DNA of 64,000 bases, taken from contig JAEWKH010000015.1 in assembly GCA_023386155.1 (NCBI GenBank), positions 1 to 64,000 on the forward strand. Direction: 5' to 3'. Positions 44,062 to 52,515 of this stretch are shown here, piece by piece. The position numbers and the translations under genes are program-made. Below the pieces are notes generated by a model. It was not told the origin of the DNA and made no database searches. It worked only from the letters and a program-made list of their open reading frames with translations. Numbering within the stretch: the stretch's first letter is position 1; each line of letters opens with the position of its first letter. Source of the DNA: Pseudomonadota bacterium. GTDB lineage: Bacteria > Pseudomonadota > Alphaproteobacteria > Rhizobiales > Beijerinckiaceae.

Positions 44062-45329
44062 ACGCGCTCCGGTTCTCTCGTCCGGATCGCGGTCACGGTG
44101 CGCAAGCGCGCTTCCAGCACGTCGATCCCGCCTTCCATGGAAAAGTCCCGCCGCAGGCGCGAAAGGGCGGCCGCGCCGAGGATTTTCCGGCGGTCCGGAT
44201 CGCGGGCGAGGAGGTTGAGGGCATTCGACAAAGCCTCCCAGTCGCCCGGCGGCACGAGCCGGCCCTCCACATCGTCGCGGATGAACTCGGGAATGCCCGC
44301 GAAATCCGTCGCCACGATGGCGAGCCCCTGGCTGGCCGCCTCCATGATCACGTTGGGCAGCCCGTCCCGGTCGCCCGATTTCGCTTCCTTCGAGGGCAGG
44401 ACGAAGAGGTCCGCCTCCCGCAGCAGGGCGACGATGTCGGGCTGCGCCTTGGAGCCGAGAAAGGCCACCTTGTCGGCGATGCCCGCGTCCTGCGCCTGCT
44501 TCTTCAGGCTGGTGAGCAGTTCCCCGCTGCCCACATGGGCAAAGCGCCAGTGAAGATCCGGCGGCAGGGCGGCAAGGGCCTGGATCAGATCCCGGAAGCC
44601 CTTCTTCGCGACGGCCCGGCCGATGGACACGATCCGCACCGGATCGAGCGGGTCCGAGCCGTCCCGGGCCGGGCGGTCCTCGGGAGCCGCCGGGAAGCGG
44701 GAGAGATCGAGCCCGTGATAGACGAGCGAGACCTTGCCGGGCTGCGACAGGGCTTGAAGATTGCCCGCCCCTTGCGCCGTGCAGGTCACCCCCCAGAGGG
44801 CTTCCGCCATCTTCTCGCGCTTTTCCCACTCAGGGGTGGTCCAGATGTCCTTGGCATGGGCCGAGAAGGTCCAGCTGCGCCCCGTGAGCAGGGCCGCATA
44901 GCGGACGACGGAGGCCGGCGTGTGGAGGTAATGCACATGCAGGTGCCGCACGTCCGCCGGCATCTCCCGCGCCATCACGAAGGCCTGGCCGAGGCGGCGC
45001 ACCCGGTTGGCGGTGAAATCTCGCTTCAGGTCGCGCCAGAAGGCCCTGATCGTCGGCCAAAAGCCTTTCCGGCCCAGGCTCCAGAAGGCGCCGCGCAGCA
45101 CGCGCAGGGGCTCCTCGTAGAGGTATTCCGGCAGATAGGCGACCCGGGCCGCGATCGCCTTGTGCATGGGATGAATCGCCCGCTCCGTCGGATGCCGGAG
45201 GGACCAGATCTCGATCTCGAGGCCGCGCTGCTCGAGGGCCAGGATCTCCTGGGCGATGAAGGTCTCGGAGAGGCGTGGGTAGCCTTTGACGACGACGGCG
45301 ATGCGCCGGGCTGTCTTCGAGGGAAGCAT
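44058..45329 (-). CDS. GT4 glycosyltransferase
   Basis: A 423-residue GT-B glycosyltransferase similar to colanic-acid-type GT4 enzymes. The N-terminus is VVVKGYPRLSETFIAQEILAL, a typical acceptor-domain start. The donor domain contains SIGRAVAKKGFRDLIQALA, VAFLGSKAQPDIV and KSGDRDGLPNVIMEAASQGL, the EX7E-type sugar-nucleotide site. It lies second in the operon: seven bases after the 45337 gene and overlapping the next by four bases. It likely extends the same glycan as its neighbours. Confidence 0.9.
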   Translation of the reverse strand: MLPSKTARRIAVVVKGYPRLSETFIAQEILALEQRGLEIEIWSLRHPTERAIHPMHKAIAARVAYLPEYLYEEPLRVLRGAFWSLGRKGFWPTIRAFWRDLKRDFTANRVRRLGQAFVMAREMPADVRHLHVHYLHTPASVVRYAALLTGRSWTFSAHAKDIWTTPEWEKREKMAEALWGVTCTAQGAGNLQALSQPGKVSLVYHGLDLSRFPAAPEDRPARDGSDPLDPVRIVSIGRAVAKKGFRDLIQALAALPPDLHWRFAHVGSGELLTSLKKQAQDAGIADKVAFLGSKAQPDIVALLREADLFVLPSKEAKSGDRDGLPNVIMEAASQGLAIVATDFAGIPEFIRDDVEGRLVPPGDWEALSNALNLLARDPDRRKILGAAALSRLRRDFSMEGGIDVLEARLRTVTAIRTREPERV

Positions 45330-45336
45330 GGGGCGG

Positions 45337-46614
45337 TTACTCGGCCGCCTGATGATAGGCGGCGGGGAACCGCGCCCTGGAAGCCGTGAGCGACCGCAGC
45401 CGCTCCCGCACCCGGTCGAGGCCGTCGAGCAGGCCGGGAACGACCACCTCCGAGGGGCGCGGCTGCGACGAGAGGGAGCGCAGGGCCGCCGCCATGCGCT
45501 CGGGCGTGCGCGGCGTCTTGTAGTCGCTCAGCATGCTCACCAGCCCGAGCCGTTCCCCTTCCACCGCGCGGATATACTGCTCGAGACGGGGGCGCGTGCG
45601 CGGGACGATCAGCGTGCGCTTGTCGAAGGACAGGGCCTCGCAGAAGGTGTTGTACCCGCCCATGGCCACGATGGCGTCCGCCCTCTGCATCAGCCGCTCG
45701 ATCTTGTTGTCGAAGGACATCACGTCGAGCTTCGGCTGCCTGGCGATGCGTTCCACGAAGGAATGGCGCTTGTCCCGGTCGATGAACGGCCCGAAGAGGA
45801 TGAGCGCCGGCTGCTCGAGCTCCGCATCGTGCTCGTAGGCCGAGATCACCCAGTCGATCAGGTCGTCGCCATCGCCGCCGCCGCCCGTGGTCACGAGGAT
45901 GAAGGGCTGCTTGGTGATCTTGGGGTAGCGGGTCAGGGACGGGGTCGGCGGCATGTCCCGGCGCAGATAGCCGGTATAGGTAATCCGCTTTTCCACATGC
46001 GCGGGCAGTTCCAGGGCCTGGAGGGGCTGGTAGACGTCCTTGAGGCCGTAGACCCAGATCTCGTCGTAATAGCTGATCAGGGCCTCCTTCGCGCCCTTGC
46101 GCTCCCATTCCGGCACGAGGAGGGCGGGTTCGTCCATCACGTCGCGGATGCCGAGCACGAGGCGGCAGCCGGCCGCCTTGAGGTAATCGAGCGCCGGCAT
46201 GACCTCGCCCCGAAACCCGGTCGGCTCCTTGTCCACGATGAACACGTCCGGTCGGAAGGCCTTGGCGGCCTGGAGGATCAGGGCCTGGCGCAGGCCCACG
46301 GCTTCGTCGAGCTCCACATTGAGGTTGAGGCTGCGGTAATCCCCGTCCGGCAGCTTCGTGACCCCCGGGATGCGGATGTAGTCGACCCCGCTGTCGAACT
46401 CGAAATTGCCGATGACGGGTGAGCCCGAGATGATGACGACGGACGTGTCGGGGTGGTCCTGCACGATGGCGTTGGCGATCGCCCGCGACCGGCGCAGGTG
46501 CCCGAGGCCGAAGGTATCGTGGCTGTAGATGAGAACCCTCGTTCCGCGGCCGCTCTCGGGCCGCCCCGGGGAAGGACCTGCGTCCTGATCAAAGTCCATC
46601 GCCAGGTCTGCCAT
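45337..46614 (-). CDS. MurG/GT28-like glycosyltransferase
   Basis: A 425-residue protein beginning ADLAMDFDQDAGPSPG before a GT28-like fold: VLIYSHDTFGLGHLRRSRAI at the start, with the GxGHxxR motif, and ILVTTGGGGDGDDLIDWV and ADAIVAMGGYNTFCEALSF in the donor domain. The ATG is the first good one (AGGGGCA upstream); an in-frame earlier ATG would add 15 residues. Donor and acceptor are unknown. It opens the four-gene operon and is divergent, over 146 bases, from the degenerate ABC-transporter gene. Confidence 0.85.
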   Translation of the reverse strand: MADLAMDFDQDAGPSPGRPESGRGTRVLIYSHDTFGLGHLRRSRAIANAIVQDHPDTSVVIISGSPVIGNFEFDSGVDYIRIPGVTKLPDGDYRSLNLNVELDEAVGLRQALILQAAKAFRPDVFIVDKEPTGFRGEVMPALDYLKAAGCRLVLGIRDVMDEPALLVPEWERKGAKEALISYYDEIWVYGLKDVYQPLQALELPAHVEKRITYTGYLRRDMPPTPSLTRYPKITKQPFILVTTGGGGDGDDLIDWVISAYEHDAELEQPALILFGPFIDRDKRHSFVERIARQPKLDVMSFDNKIERLMQRADAIVAMGGYNTFCEALSFDKRTLIVPRTRPRLEQYIRAVEGERLGLVSMLSDYKTPRTPERMAAALRSLSSQPRPSEVVVPGLLDGLDRVRERLRSLTASRARFPAAYHQAAE

Positions 46615-46760
46615 GCGGCTGCCCCTACAGTCGGTCGGGCGGGTCGCTTGACGACCCATTCCCCTTCGCTACCTTTCAAGGTCCCCGTCGATCAAATAAG
46701 GCGCTGCCCGAGATCGGAAAGAGGTTCATCCACGCGTATAGAAGTGGTAACGCTACGGCA

Positions 46761-49475
46761 ATGGAAAAGAGCCTCTTTAGGTATATTTGGACACATTCAA
46801 AGCGCGACCAATTGTTTGTTTGCGCCGTAGTGCTCGCTTCCCTACCGTTTTATTTCATGTCCCTGGATCTGCCTCGCCAGATCGTGAACCAGGCCATTCA
46901 GGGGGAGGCCTTCAGGGACGGCAACCCCACGGCCCCCTTCCTCCATCTCAGCTATGAGTTGCCGCGATGGCTGGGCGGCGGCAACCTGGAGATCTTCGAG
47001 GGGTTCCAGGTCGGCCGCCTCTGGCTGCTGCTCGACCTTTCGTTCCTGTTCCTGTTCTTCGTCGTCGTCAACGGGGCGTTCAAGTACTGGATCAACGTCG
47101 CCAAGGGCGCGCTGGGCGAGCGGATGCTGCGGCGGATGCGCTTCGACCTGTTCGCCATGGTCCTCCGCTTCACCCCGGAGGCCCTGCGCACCGTCAAATC
47201 GTCCGAAACCGCAACGATCATCAAGGATGAGGTCGAGCCCATCGGCGGTTTCATCGGGGATGCCTTCATCACGCCGATCTTTCTCGGCACGCAGGCCATC
47301 ACCGCGCTCGTCTTCATCATGATCCAGAACATGTGGCTCGGCCTGATCGCGCTGGCCGTGATCGCCATCCAGTTCACGATCATTCCGCGGCTGCGGCGGG
47401 AGCTTCTCCGGCTTGGCAAGCAGCGGCAGCTGGCCTCCCGCCAGTTGGCGGGGCGCATCGCGGAGGTCCAGGACGGCATCGAGGTCATCCATGTCCACAA
47501 TGCCTATAACTGGGAGCGGGCGGAGATCGGGCACCGGCTGTTCGATCTCTTCTCCATCCGGCTCAAGATCTATAACCGGAAGTTCTTCGTCAAATCCCTC
47601 AACAACTTCCTGGCGCAGCTGACGCCGTTCTTCTTCTACGCGATCGGCGGCTATTTCGCCCTGCGCGGCACCCTCGACATCGGTCAGCTCGTGGCGGTCA
47701 TCGGCGCCTATCGCGAACTGCCGCCGCCGCTCAAGGAGCTGATCGACTGGGACCAGCAGCGACTCGACGTCCAGGTGAAGTACGATCAGGTCACCCAGCA
47801 TTTCGCCGAGGAGCGGCTTGCGCCGCTGATCGAGGCCCGCGAGGAGGCGGAGGCGGATCAACCCCTGGTCGGTCCGCTCGTGGCCGAGGACATCTGCGTC
47901 GCCGGCCCCCATGGCGACATGATCATCGAGGGTGGAGCCTTCACGGTCGACCTGCCCGCGAGCGTGGCGCTGGTGTCCAATGGCGGCGGCGCAGCCAGCG
48001 CCCTGGCGCGCATCATCGCCCGGCGCACGTCGGAATTCAGGGGCCAGGTCCGGATCGGGGAGCGTGACCTGATGCAGCTCCCGGTTTCCGTGGCCGGGCG
48101 CCGGATCGCCTATGCGGGCGTCGATCCGATCCTCTTTCCCGGCAGCATCCGCGACAACCTGATCTACGGCCTCCGGACCAAGCCCCTGACGAGGATGGAG
48201 GAGGAGAAGAGGGACATGGAACGCCGGATCGCCGAGGCGCTCAAGACGGGCAATCCGGTCGAGAACATCAGCGACCGCTGGGTGGATTACGAGCGGATCG
48301 GCGCCAGCGACGAGAACGATCTCGATCGTATCCTTCTCGACCTCCTGGACCGGGTCGGCATGGGCGACACGATCTATCTGTTCGGCCTGACGGGCAGGAT
48401 CGATCCCGAGCGTCACATGGCCCTCGCGGAGCGTGTCGTCGAAGCCCGGCGGCGCCTGCGCGAGACGTTCCAGTCGAACGGCATGGCCGACCTGGTCGAG
48501 CCCTTCGATCCGGCGCGCTACAACAGCCAGGCCACCATTGCCGAGAACCTGCTCTTCGGGGTCCCGATCTCGGAGGAGTTCAAGGGGCGCAATCTCGCCG
48601 AGAACGGCCAGTTCCGGAACGCCATCGACCGGGCCGGCCTGACCGGCGACCTCGTCCGCATGGGCCTGCAGATCGCCGAGACCATGACCGAGATCTTCGA
48701 GGGGCTGCCCCCCGGCCACTCCCTGTTCGAGCAGTTCTCCTTCATCGGCGCCGACGAGCTGCCGGATTTCGGGGCCATCCTGCGCCGGCAGGCCCGGGGC
48801 GAGGGCAGCCTGAGGCGGGAGGACCGGACGCGGCTTCTGGCTCTCCCGCTCGCCTATATCGAGGCCCGGCACCGCCTCGGCCTTCTCGACGACGCTCTGA
48901 CGGCCCGCATCGTGGAGGCCCGCGGCCTCGTCCGGGAGGTCTTGGCGAAGTCCGAAGGCGTGGAGTTTCTCGACCCCGAGCGCTACTGCGCGGCCGCGCC
49001 GCTGCGCGACAACCTCCTGTTCGGGCGCGTCAGCTACCAGGTCGCCAATGCCCGCCTCAGGGTCGCCGAGGCCGTCGCAACGGTCGTCCAGGAGCTCGAC
49101 CTCCTGGAGGACATCGAGCGGATCGGCCTCGATTACGAGGTCGGAACGGCGGGCCGGCTCCTCTCTTCCGACGAGAGGGCCAGCGTGAACCTGGTGCGGT
49201 GCCTGGTGAAACGCCCGGATATCCTCGTCATCGACGGGGCCCTCGCGCCGTTCGACGAGGCGCGCGGCCAGCAGCTGCTCGAATTGCTGCTGGAGCTTCT
49301 CGACCAACAAAGCCTGTTCATGGTCCTTCCGAATGATCGACAGGCGGGTGCTTTCGATGTTCAGTTGCGGTTCCGTGACGGACAAATCATGACAGAAAAG
49401 ACGGCCTCACCGGCTCTCAGGCCCACCGGACCTGAACCGGACGCCGCCCAGAGAGTGACAGGAGAGGTGGCATGA
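46761..49475 (+). CDS. Large ABC-transporter-like protein with degenerate ATPase motifs
   Basis: A 904-residue protein. Residues 1-330 are an ABC exporter membrane domain (type I fold). The nucleotide-binding domain is abnormal: the P-loop is VALVSNGGGAASALARI (about 402-418) with no Walker A Lys. The Q-loop Gln is missing (IAYAGVDPILFPGSIRDNL). The signature is LSSDERASV, and Walker B is ILVIDGALAPFDE, with Gly for the catalytic Glu. About 330 residues are inserted between Q-loop and signature. This insert holds two more copies of the post-Q-loop phrase (TIAENLLFG near 600; PLRDNLLFG near 755). It overlaps a cyclic-nucleotide-binding gene (ATGA). It may be a glycan exporter or a regulator; ATP hydrolysis is doubtful. 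Confidence 0.75.
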   Translation: MEKSLFRYIWTHSKRDQLFVCAVVLASLPFYFMSLDLPRQIVNQAIQGEAFRDGNPTAPFLHLSYELPRWLGGGNLEIFEGFQVGRLWLLLDLSFLFLFFVVVNGAFKYWINVAKGALGERMLRRMRFDLFAMVLRFTPEALRTVKSSETATIIKDEVEPIGGFIGDAFITPIFLGTQAITALVFIMIQNMWLGLIALAVIAIQFTIIPRLRRELLRLGKQRQLASRQLAGRIAEVQDGIEVIHVHNAYNWERAEIGHRLFDLFSIRLKIYNRKFFVKSLNNFLAQLTPFFFYAIGGYFALRGTLDIGQLVAVIGAYRELPPPLKELIDWDQQRLDVQVKYDQVTQHFAEERLAPLIEAREEAEADQPLVGPLVAEDICVAGPHGDMIIEGGAFTVDLPASVALVSNGGGAASALARIIARRTSEFRGQVRIGERDLMQLPVSVAGRRIAYAGVDPILFPGSIRDNLIYGLRTKPLTRMEEEKRDMERRIAEALKTGNPVENISDRWVDYERIGASDENDLDRILLDLLDRVGMGDTIYLFGLTGRIDPERHMALAERVVEARRRLRETFQSNGMADLVEPFDPARYNSQATIAENLLFGVPISEEFKGRNLAENGQFRNAIDRAGLTGDLVRMGLQIAETMTEIFEGLPPGHSLFEQFSFIGADELPDFGAILRRQARGEGSLRREDRTRLLALPLAYIEARHRLGLLDDALTARIVEARGLVREVLAKSEGVEFLDPERYCAAAPLRDNLLFGRVSYQVANARLRVAEAVATVVQELDLLEDIERIGLDYEVGTAGRLLSSDERASVNLVRCLVKRPDILVIDGALAPFDEARGQQLLELLLELLDQQSLFMVLPNDRQAGAFDVQLRFRDGQIMTEKTASPALRPTGPEPDAAQRVTGEVA

Positions 49476-49918
49476 CGCTTGAGACAGAGGTTCAGTCCTT
49501 GCGGCAGGTTCCGATGTTTCGGGATGTGGATCCGGCTCGCCTGAAGCTCCTCGCCTTCACGAGCGAGCGGGTCCAGTTCTCCGGCGGGCAGCGCTTCTTC
49601 TCGCAGGGGGATCCGTCCGACGCCGCCTATGTGATCCTGGACGGCCGGGCGAACGTGCTCCTCAACACCCCCGGGGGCGACATCCAGGTGGCCGAACTCG
49701 GGAGCAACGCCCTCGTCGGCGAGATGGGCATTCTCTCGGATACGCCGCGCTCCGCCACGATCATGGCGGCCGAGCCGACCACGGCCCTGCGAATCGACAA
49801 GCGGGTCTTCCTCGAGCTTCTCGCCCAGTTTCCGCAGATGTCCCTGGCGATCATGCGGGAACTGGCGATGCGGCTCGAGCGGACCAATGCACAGCTTGTC
49901 GCACAGTCATCATCCTGA
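49472..49918 (+). CDS. Stand-alone cyclic-nucleotide-binding domain protein
   Basis: A 148-residue Crp-type sensor domain without a DNA-binding helix-turn-helix. The beta-barrel shows FFSQGDPSDAAYVILDGRA, and the phosphate-binding cassette is ALVGEMGILSDTPRSATIMA (G-E-x-x-x-L-x-x-x-P-R-S-A), so cNMP binding is plausible. Its start overlaps the stop of the large ABC-like gene by four bases, implying coupled expression and probably a direct partnership: a ligand-sensing subunit for the transporter. Followed by 170 bases without a gene. Confidence 0.85.
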   Translation: MTLETEVQSLRQVPMFRDVDPARLKLLAFTSERVQFSGGQRFFSQGDPSDAAYVILDGRANVLLNTPGGDIQVAELGSNALVGEMGILSDTPRSATIMAAEPTTALRIDKRVFLELLAQFPQMSLAIMRELAMRLERTNAQLVAQSSS

Positions 49919-50089
49919 ATTTCCAGGCTTGCCCTGAGATTTTTCCGGGGAAATGCCGGTTATGGTTAGCGAAAACCTACCTCTTATGGTCAAGCTGACC
50001 GATTCTCGTCACAACTACCCGTCAACCCTTGTCCCAGAATGACACAAGGGAAGACCCGGCTGTCAGGCCGGGCCGTTGCGGGATAAGTG

Positions 50090-51181
50090 ATGATGAGTAA
50101 CGCGAGATCGCTGCTGTGCGCAGTTCCGCAGCCTGTTGCGGATGAGCGCAAGTCCGGACGTCGCCGTTTCCTCCACTTGACCTTGACCGCGGGCCTGCTT
50201 CTGGGCCTCCAGGGCCTCGCCGCCGGCCCGGCGGCGGTGGCCACCCTCCCGAGCGCTCTTCTGGCCAGGCCGGTCGCAGCGGCGTCCGCCCAGCCGGTCG
50301 TGACCGGCTCGATCATCACGGCCTCCATGGATTTCACGCCGAAGCTGATGAAGGAGCCGGGCCTCTTCTCGGCCATCCTCGAGGGCGCATTCACCTTCAA
50401 GAAGCCGCGGGCCGCGAAGCCGGCTCCCCAGGAGGTCCCGACGGACGAGGCCGCGGGCGATCCGGACGAGCTGATCCCGTTCAACGGGCGCACCGTTCCG
50501 CGCTGGCTGGTGCATTCCATCCTCAAGGCCGCCCACGTGACCGGCGTCGATCCGGTCTACATGATGACCCTTGCCGACGTGGAATCGAGCCTCTCGCCGG
50601 AAGCCAAGGCGCCGACCTCGTCCGCCCAGGGCCTGTTCCAGTTCATCGACAGCACCTGGATCGAGACTGTCTATCATCATGCGGCCGATTACGGGTTTAA
50701 CGCCGTGGCGGAAGCGATCGGCTATGTGAACGGCGACCTGGAGGTGGACTCCAGGCACCGGGACTGGATCATGAGCCTGCGCACGGATCCGTATTTTTCG
50801 GCTCTCATGGCCGGCGAGCTGATCAAGGACGTGGAGCGCGCCCTTCAGGCCGAAGGGGAGCGGGAGCTGGCCGAGGCCGAGCTCTACCTGGCCCATTTCC
50901 TCGGCGCATCCAGCGCCGTCCGTTTCCTCGAGGTTCTCGACCAGGATCCGAACATGAAGGCCTCCAAGCTCTTCCCGAAGGCCGCCAAGGCCAATGCGGG
51001 GCTGTTCATGGAGGGCAAGGGCCGCAAGCGCCGCCCGGTCAGCGTGGCCGAGCTCTACAACAAGATCGACTCGAAGATCGTCCGCCGCCTCGACCGCTAC
51101 GAGGGGATCGGGCCCTATCTCGCCGAGATCTCCCGGCAATCCGAGCGGACGACGGCCGAGGCCGAGCCGCTCGTGCAGTGA
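50090..51181 (+). CDS. Lytic transglycosylase-like protein (SLT domain)
   Basis: A 363-residue protein. Residues about 20-60 contain a hydrophobic, possibly signal-type segment (LTLTAGLLLGLQGLAAGPAA), preceded by a basic RKSGRRRFLH. The SLT/lysozyme-like domain spans about 140-280: VYMMTLADVESSLSPEAKA provides the catalytic Glu, then SSAQGLFQFIDSTWIETV and FLGASSAVRFLEVL. It should cleave peptidoglycan glycan strands in the periplasm. Two ATGs and a GTG lie within seven bases; the exact start is unclear. It is the only cell-wall gene near the glycan operon, possibly helping assembly of an export machine. Confidence 0.85.
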   Translation: MMSNARSLLCAVPQPVADERKSGRRRFLHLTLTAGLLLGLQGLAAGPAAVATLPSALLARPVAAASAQPVVTGSIITASMDFTPKLMKEPGLFSAILEGAFTFKKPRAAKPAPQEVPTDEAAGDPDELIPFNGRTVPRWLVHSILKAAHVTGVDPVYMMTLADVESSLSPEAKAPTSSAQGLFQFIDSTWIETVYHHAADYGFNAVAEAIGYVNGDLEVDSRHRDWIMSLRTDPYFSALMAGELIKDVERALQAEGERELAEAELYLAHFLGASSAVRFLEVLDQDPNMKASKLFPKAAKANAGLFMEGKGRKRRPVSVAELYNKIDSKIVRRLDRYEGIGPYLAEISRQSERTTAEAEPLVQ

Positions 51182-51226
51182 CGGGCTCCCCGCCGAGGCC
51201 CGATCGACCGGAAAGGACCCGACCGG

Positions 51227-51892
51227 TCATCCGATCGCGCTGATGGCCGACGATGCCGAGGCCGGCAGCGAGCGGGTATGGACGAAATCGCCCTTGGCCA
51301 GATAGGCCAGCTCCTCCCTGGTGGAGGCGCGCCCGAGGACCGGATTGCGGTGCGGGAAGCGGCCGAAGCGGGCGATGATGTCGAAATTGGCCCGGGCCTG
51401 GCTGAGCGAGAACTGCCAGACCGGCTTGAGATGCTCCGGGGCCTCCTCGAGGGCCTTTTCCGAGATGGCAACGATGCGCCGCATCCGCTCCAGGTGATCC
51501 GGACCCTCCGCGTGGGCGAGGGGAAGGAAGTGGAAGAACTTCTCATAAGGGCTCGTCAGCGCCTCGTAATGCCCGTTCCTGAAGCCTTCCTCGGCGATCC
51601 GCAGGGTTTCCGGATCGGACGAATAGGCTTCCCGCGTGCCTGCGAACAGGCCGCGCGGGAACTGGTCGAGGACGATGATCAGGGACAGCCGCCCGAGCGG
51701 CGTGCCGAGCCAGTGATCGAGACCGCCGGCCCTGGCCGCGCTGACCAGGGGAGCGAACTGGTGCAGCTCCGCATTGGCCCCGCCGCGCATCCACCAGGCC
51801 ATCATCTGCCAGTGGGCCGCGATGCCGGCCTCCGACAGGTCGACCGGAAACCAGAAATCGTAGACCCTGCGCCATTCCGTGCGAGACGACAT
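51227..51892 (-). CDS. DUF924 family protein
   Basis: A 221-residue protein of the DUF924 family. Typical pieces: RVYDFWFPVDLSEAGIAAHW near the start, PLGRLSLIIVLDQFPRGLFAGT, EKFFHFLPLAHAEGPDHLER and the C-terminal ARFGRFPHRNPVLGRAST. It is entirely alpha-helical by composition, presumably TPR-like, and cytoplasmic; its biochemical role is unknown. The ATG before SSRTEW is supported by AGGAGGAGT. It converges with the lytic transglycosylase gene. Confidence 0.88.
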   Translation of the reverse strand: MSSRTEWRRVYDFWFPVDLSEAGIAAHWQMMAWWMRGGANAELHQFAPLVSAARAGGLDHWLGTPLGRLSLIIVLDQFPRGLFAGTREAYSSDPETLRIAEEGFRNGHYEALTSPYEKFFHFLPLAHAEGPDHLERMRRIVAISEKALEEAPEHLKPVWQFSLSQARANFDIIARFGRFPHRNPVLGRASTREELAYLAKGDFVHTRSLPASASSAISAIG

Positions 51893-51971
51893 CGACTCCT
51901 CCTTGGAAGGAGCCACGATCCTATCTCGGGTGGAATCCCCGTGCTGTGCTTGGAAACACCTGAGGGTGGCC

Positions 51972-52137
51972 GGAGCATCGGACCCAAAAGTGGATTCGCA
52001 CTTTTGGAATCAATCCGATGCTCCGCTCCGAGCGATGCGCTAGAGCTGTTTCCACTGGCATGGAATCAGCTCTCTTCTTTGTTGTGCCGCATTTTTTGAC
52101 GACGAACCGGATCCACTTCGCCGAAAAATGCTCTAGG
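51972..52137. repeat. Interspersed hairpin repeat, family A, copy 4 (longest)
   Basis: The left part is a hairpin (GCATCGGACCCAAAAGTGG...TCAATCCGATGC), as in copy 1. The right part, ending CGCCGAAAAATGCTCTAG, is the reverse complement of copy 2. The two modules are joined by GCGATGCGCTAGAGC, so this copy shows how the mosaic is built. Confidence 0.8.
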
Positions 52138-52140
52138 GAA

Positions 52141-52377
52141 TCAGAACGCCTTGAAGGTGATGATCGTGTGCGTGTCGGCGATCTCGGGGATGACCTGCAC
52201 GTTCTCGGCGATGAAATGGCCGATATCGACCCCGTCGTCCACGTGGAACTTGGCGAGGATGTCGTAATTGCCGGCCGTGGAGTAGATCTCGGACGCGATC
52301 TCCCGGTCGGCAAGAGCGTTCGCGACGGCATAGGTCTTGCCGAGCTTGCATTTGATCTCGACGAAGAAGGTCTGCAT
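52141..52377 (-). CDS. Stand-alone Lrp/AsnC ligand-binding (RAM) domain protein
   Basis: A 78-residue protein equivalent to the C-terminal ligand-binding half of Lrp/AsnC regulators, with no DNA-binding domain: FFVEIKCKLGKTYAVANALA, then SEIYSTAGNYDILAKFHVDD and VQVIPEIADTHTIITFKAF. Such proteins assemble into decamers and bind amino acids. The ATG is chosen to give the family's usual length; an upstream extension in frame is Pro/Arg-rich and unlikely. It may modulate full-length Lrp proteins or sense an amino acid; the target is unknown. It lies directly after interspersed repeat copy 4. Confidence 0.9.
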   Translation of the reverse strand: MQTFFVEIKCKLGKTYAVANALADREIASEIYSTAGNYDILAKFHVDDGVDIGHFIAENVQVIPEIADTHTIITFKAF

Positions 52378-52515
52378 GGGGGGCTCCGAGAAATCGTCTG
52401 GAATTCGATCGTCAGGGAGATATGGCACGGGACCGCGCCGGTGAGAACCTCCCGGTTCGATCATCCACGGTGCCGTTCCCGGCCTTCGGCCGCCGGGAGC
52501 GACAGGGAGGCGGGG

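Noticed and set aside
41122..44553. Very long plus-strand open frame (over 1100 codons) antisense to the glycosyltransferase operon
   Set aside because: High-GC antisense frames stay open by chance; the opposite strand carries clear GT28, CE4 and GT4 motifs, and this frame has none.
50056..50073. Hairpin CCCGGC/GCCGGG before the lytic transglycosylase gene
   Set aside because: It has no following T-tract and lies 17 bases from the start codon; possibly a weak structure in the leader, not a convincing terminator or riboswitch.
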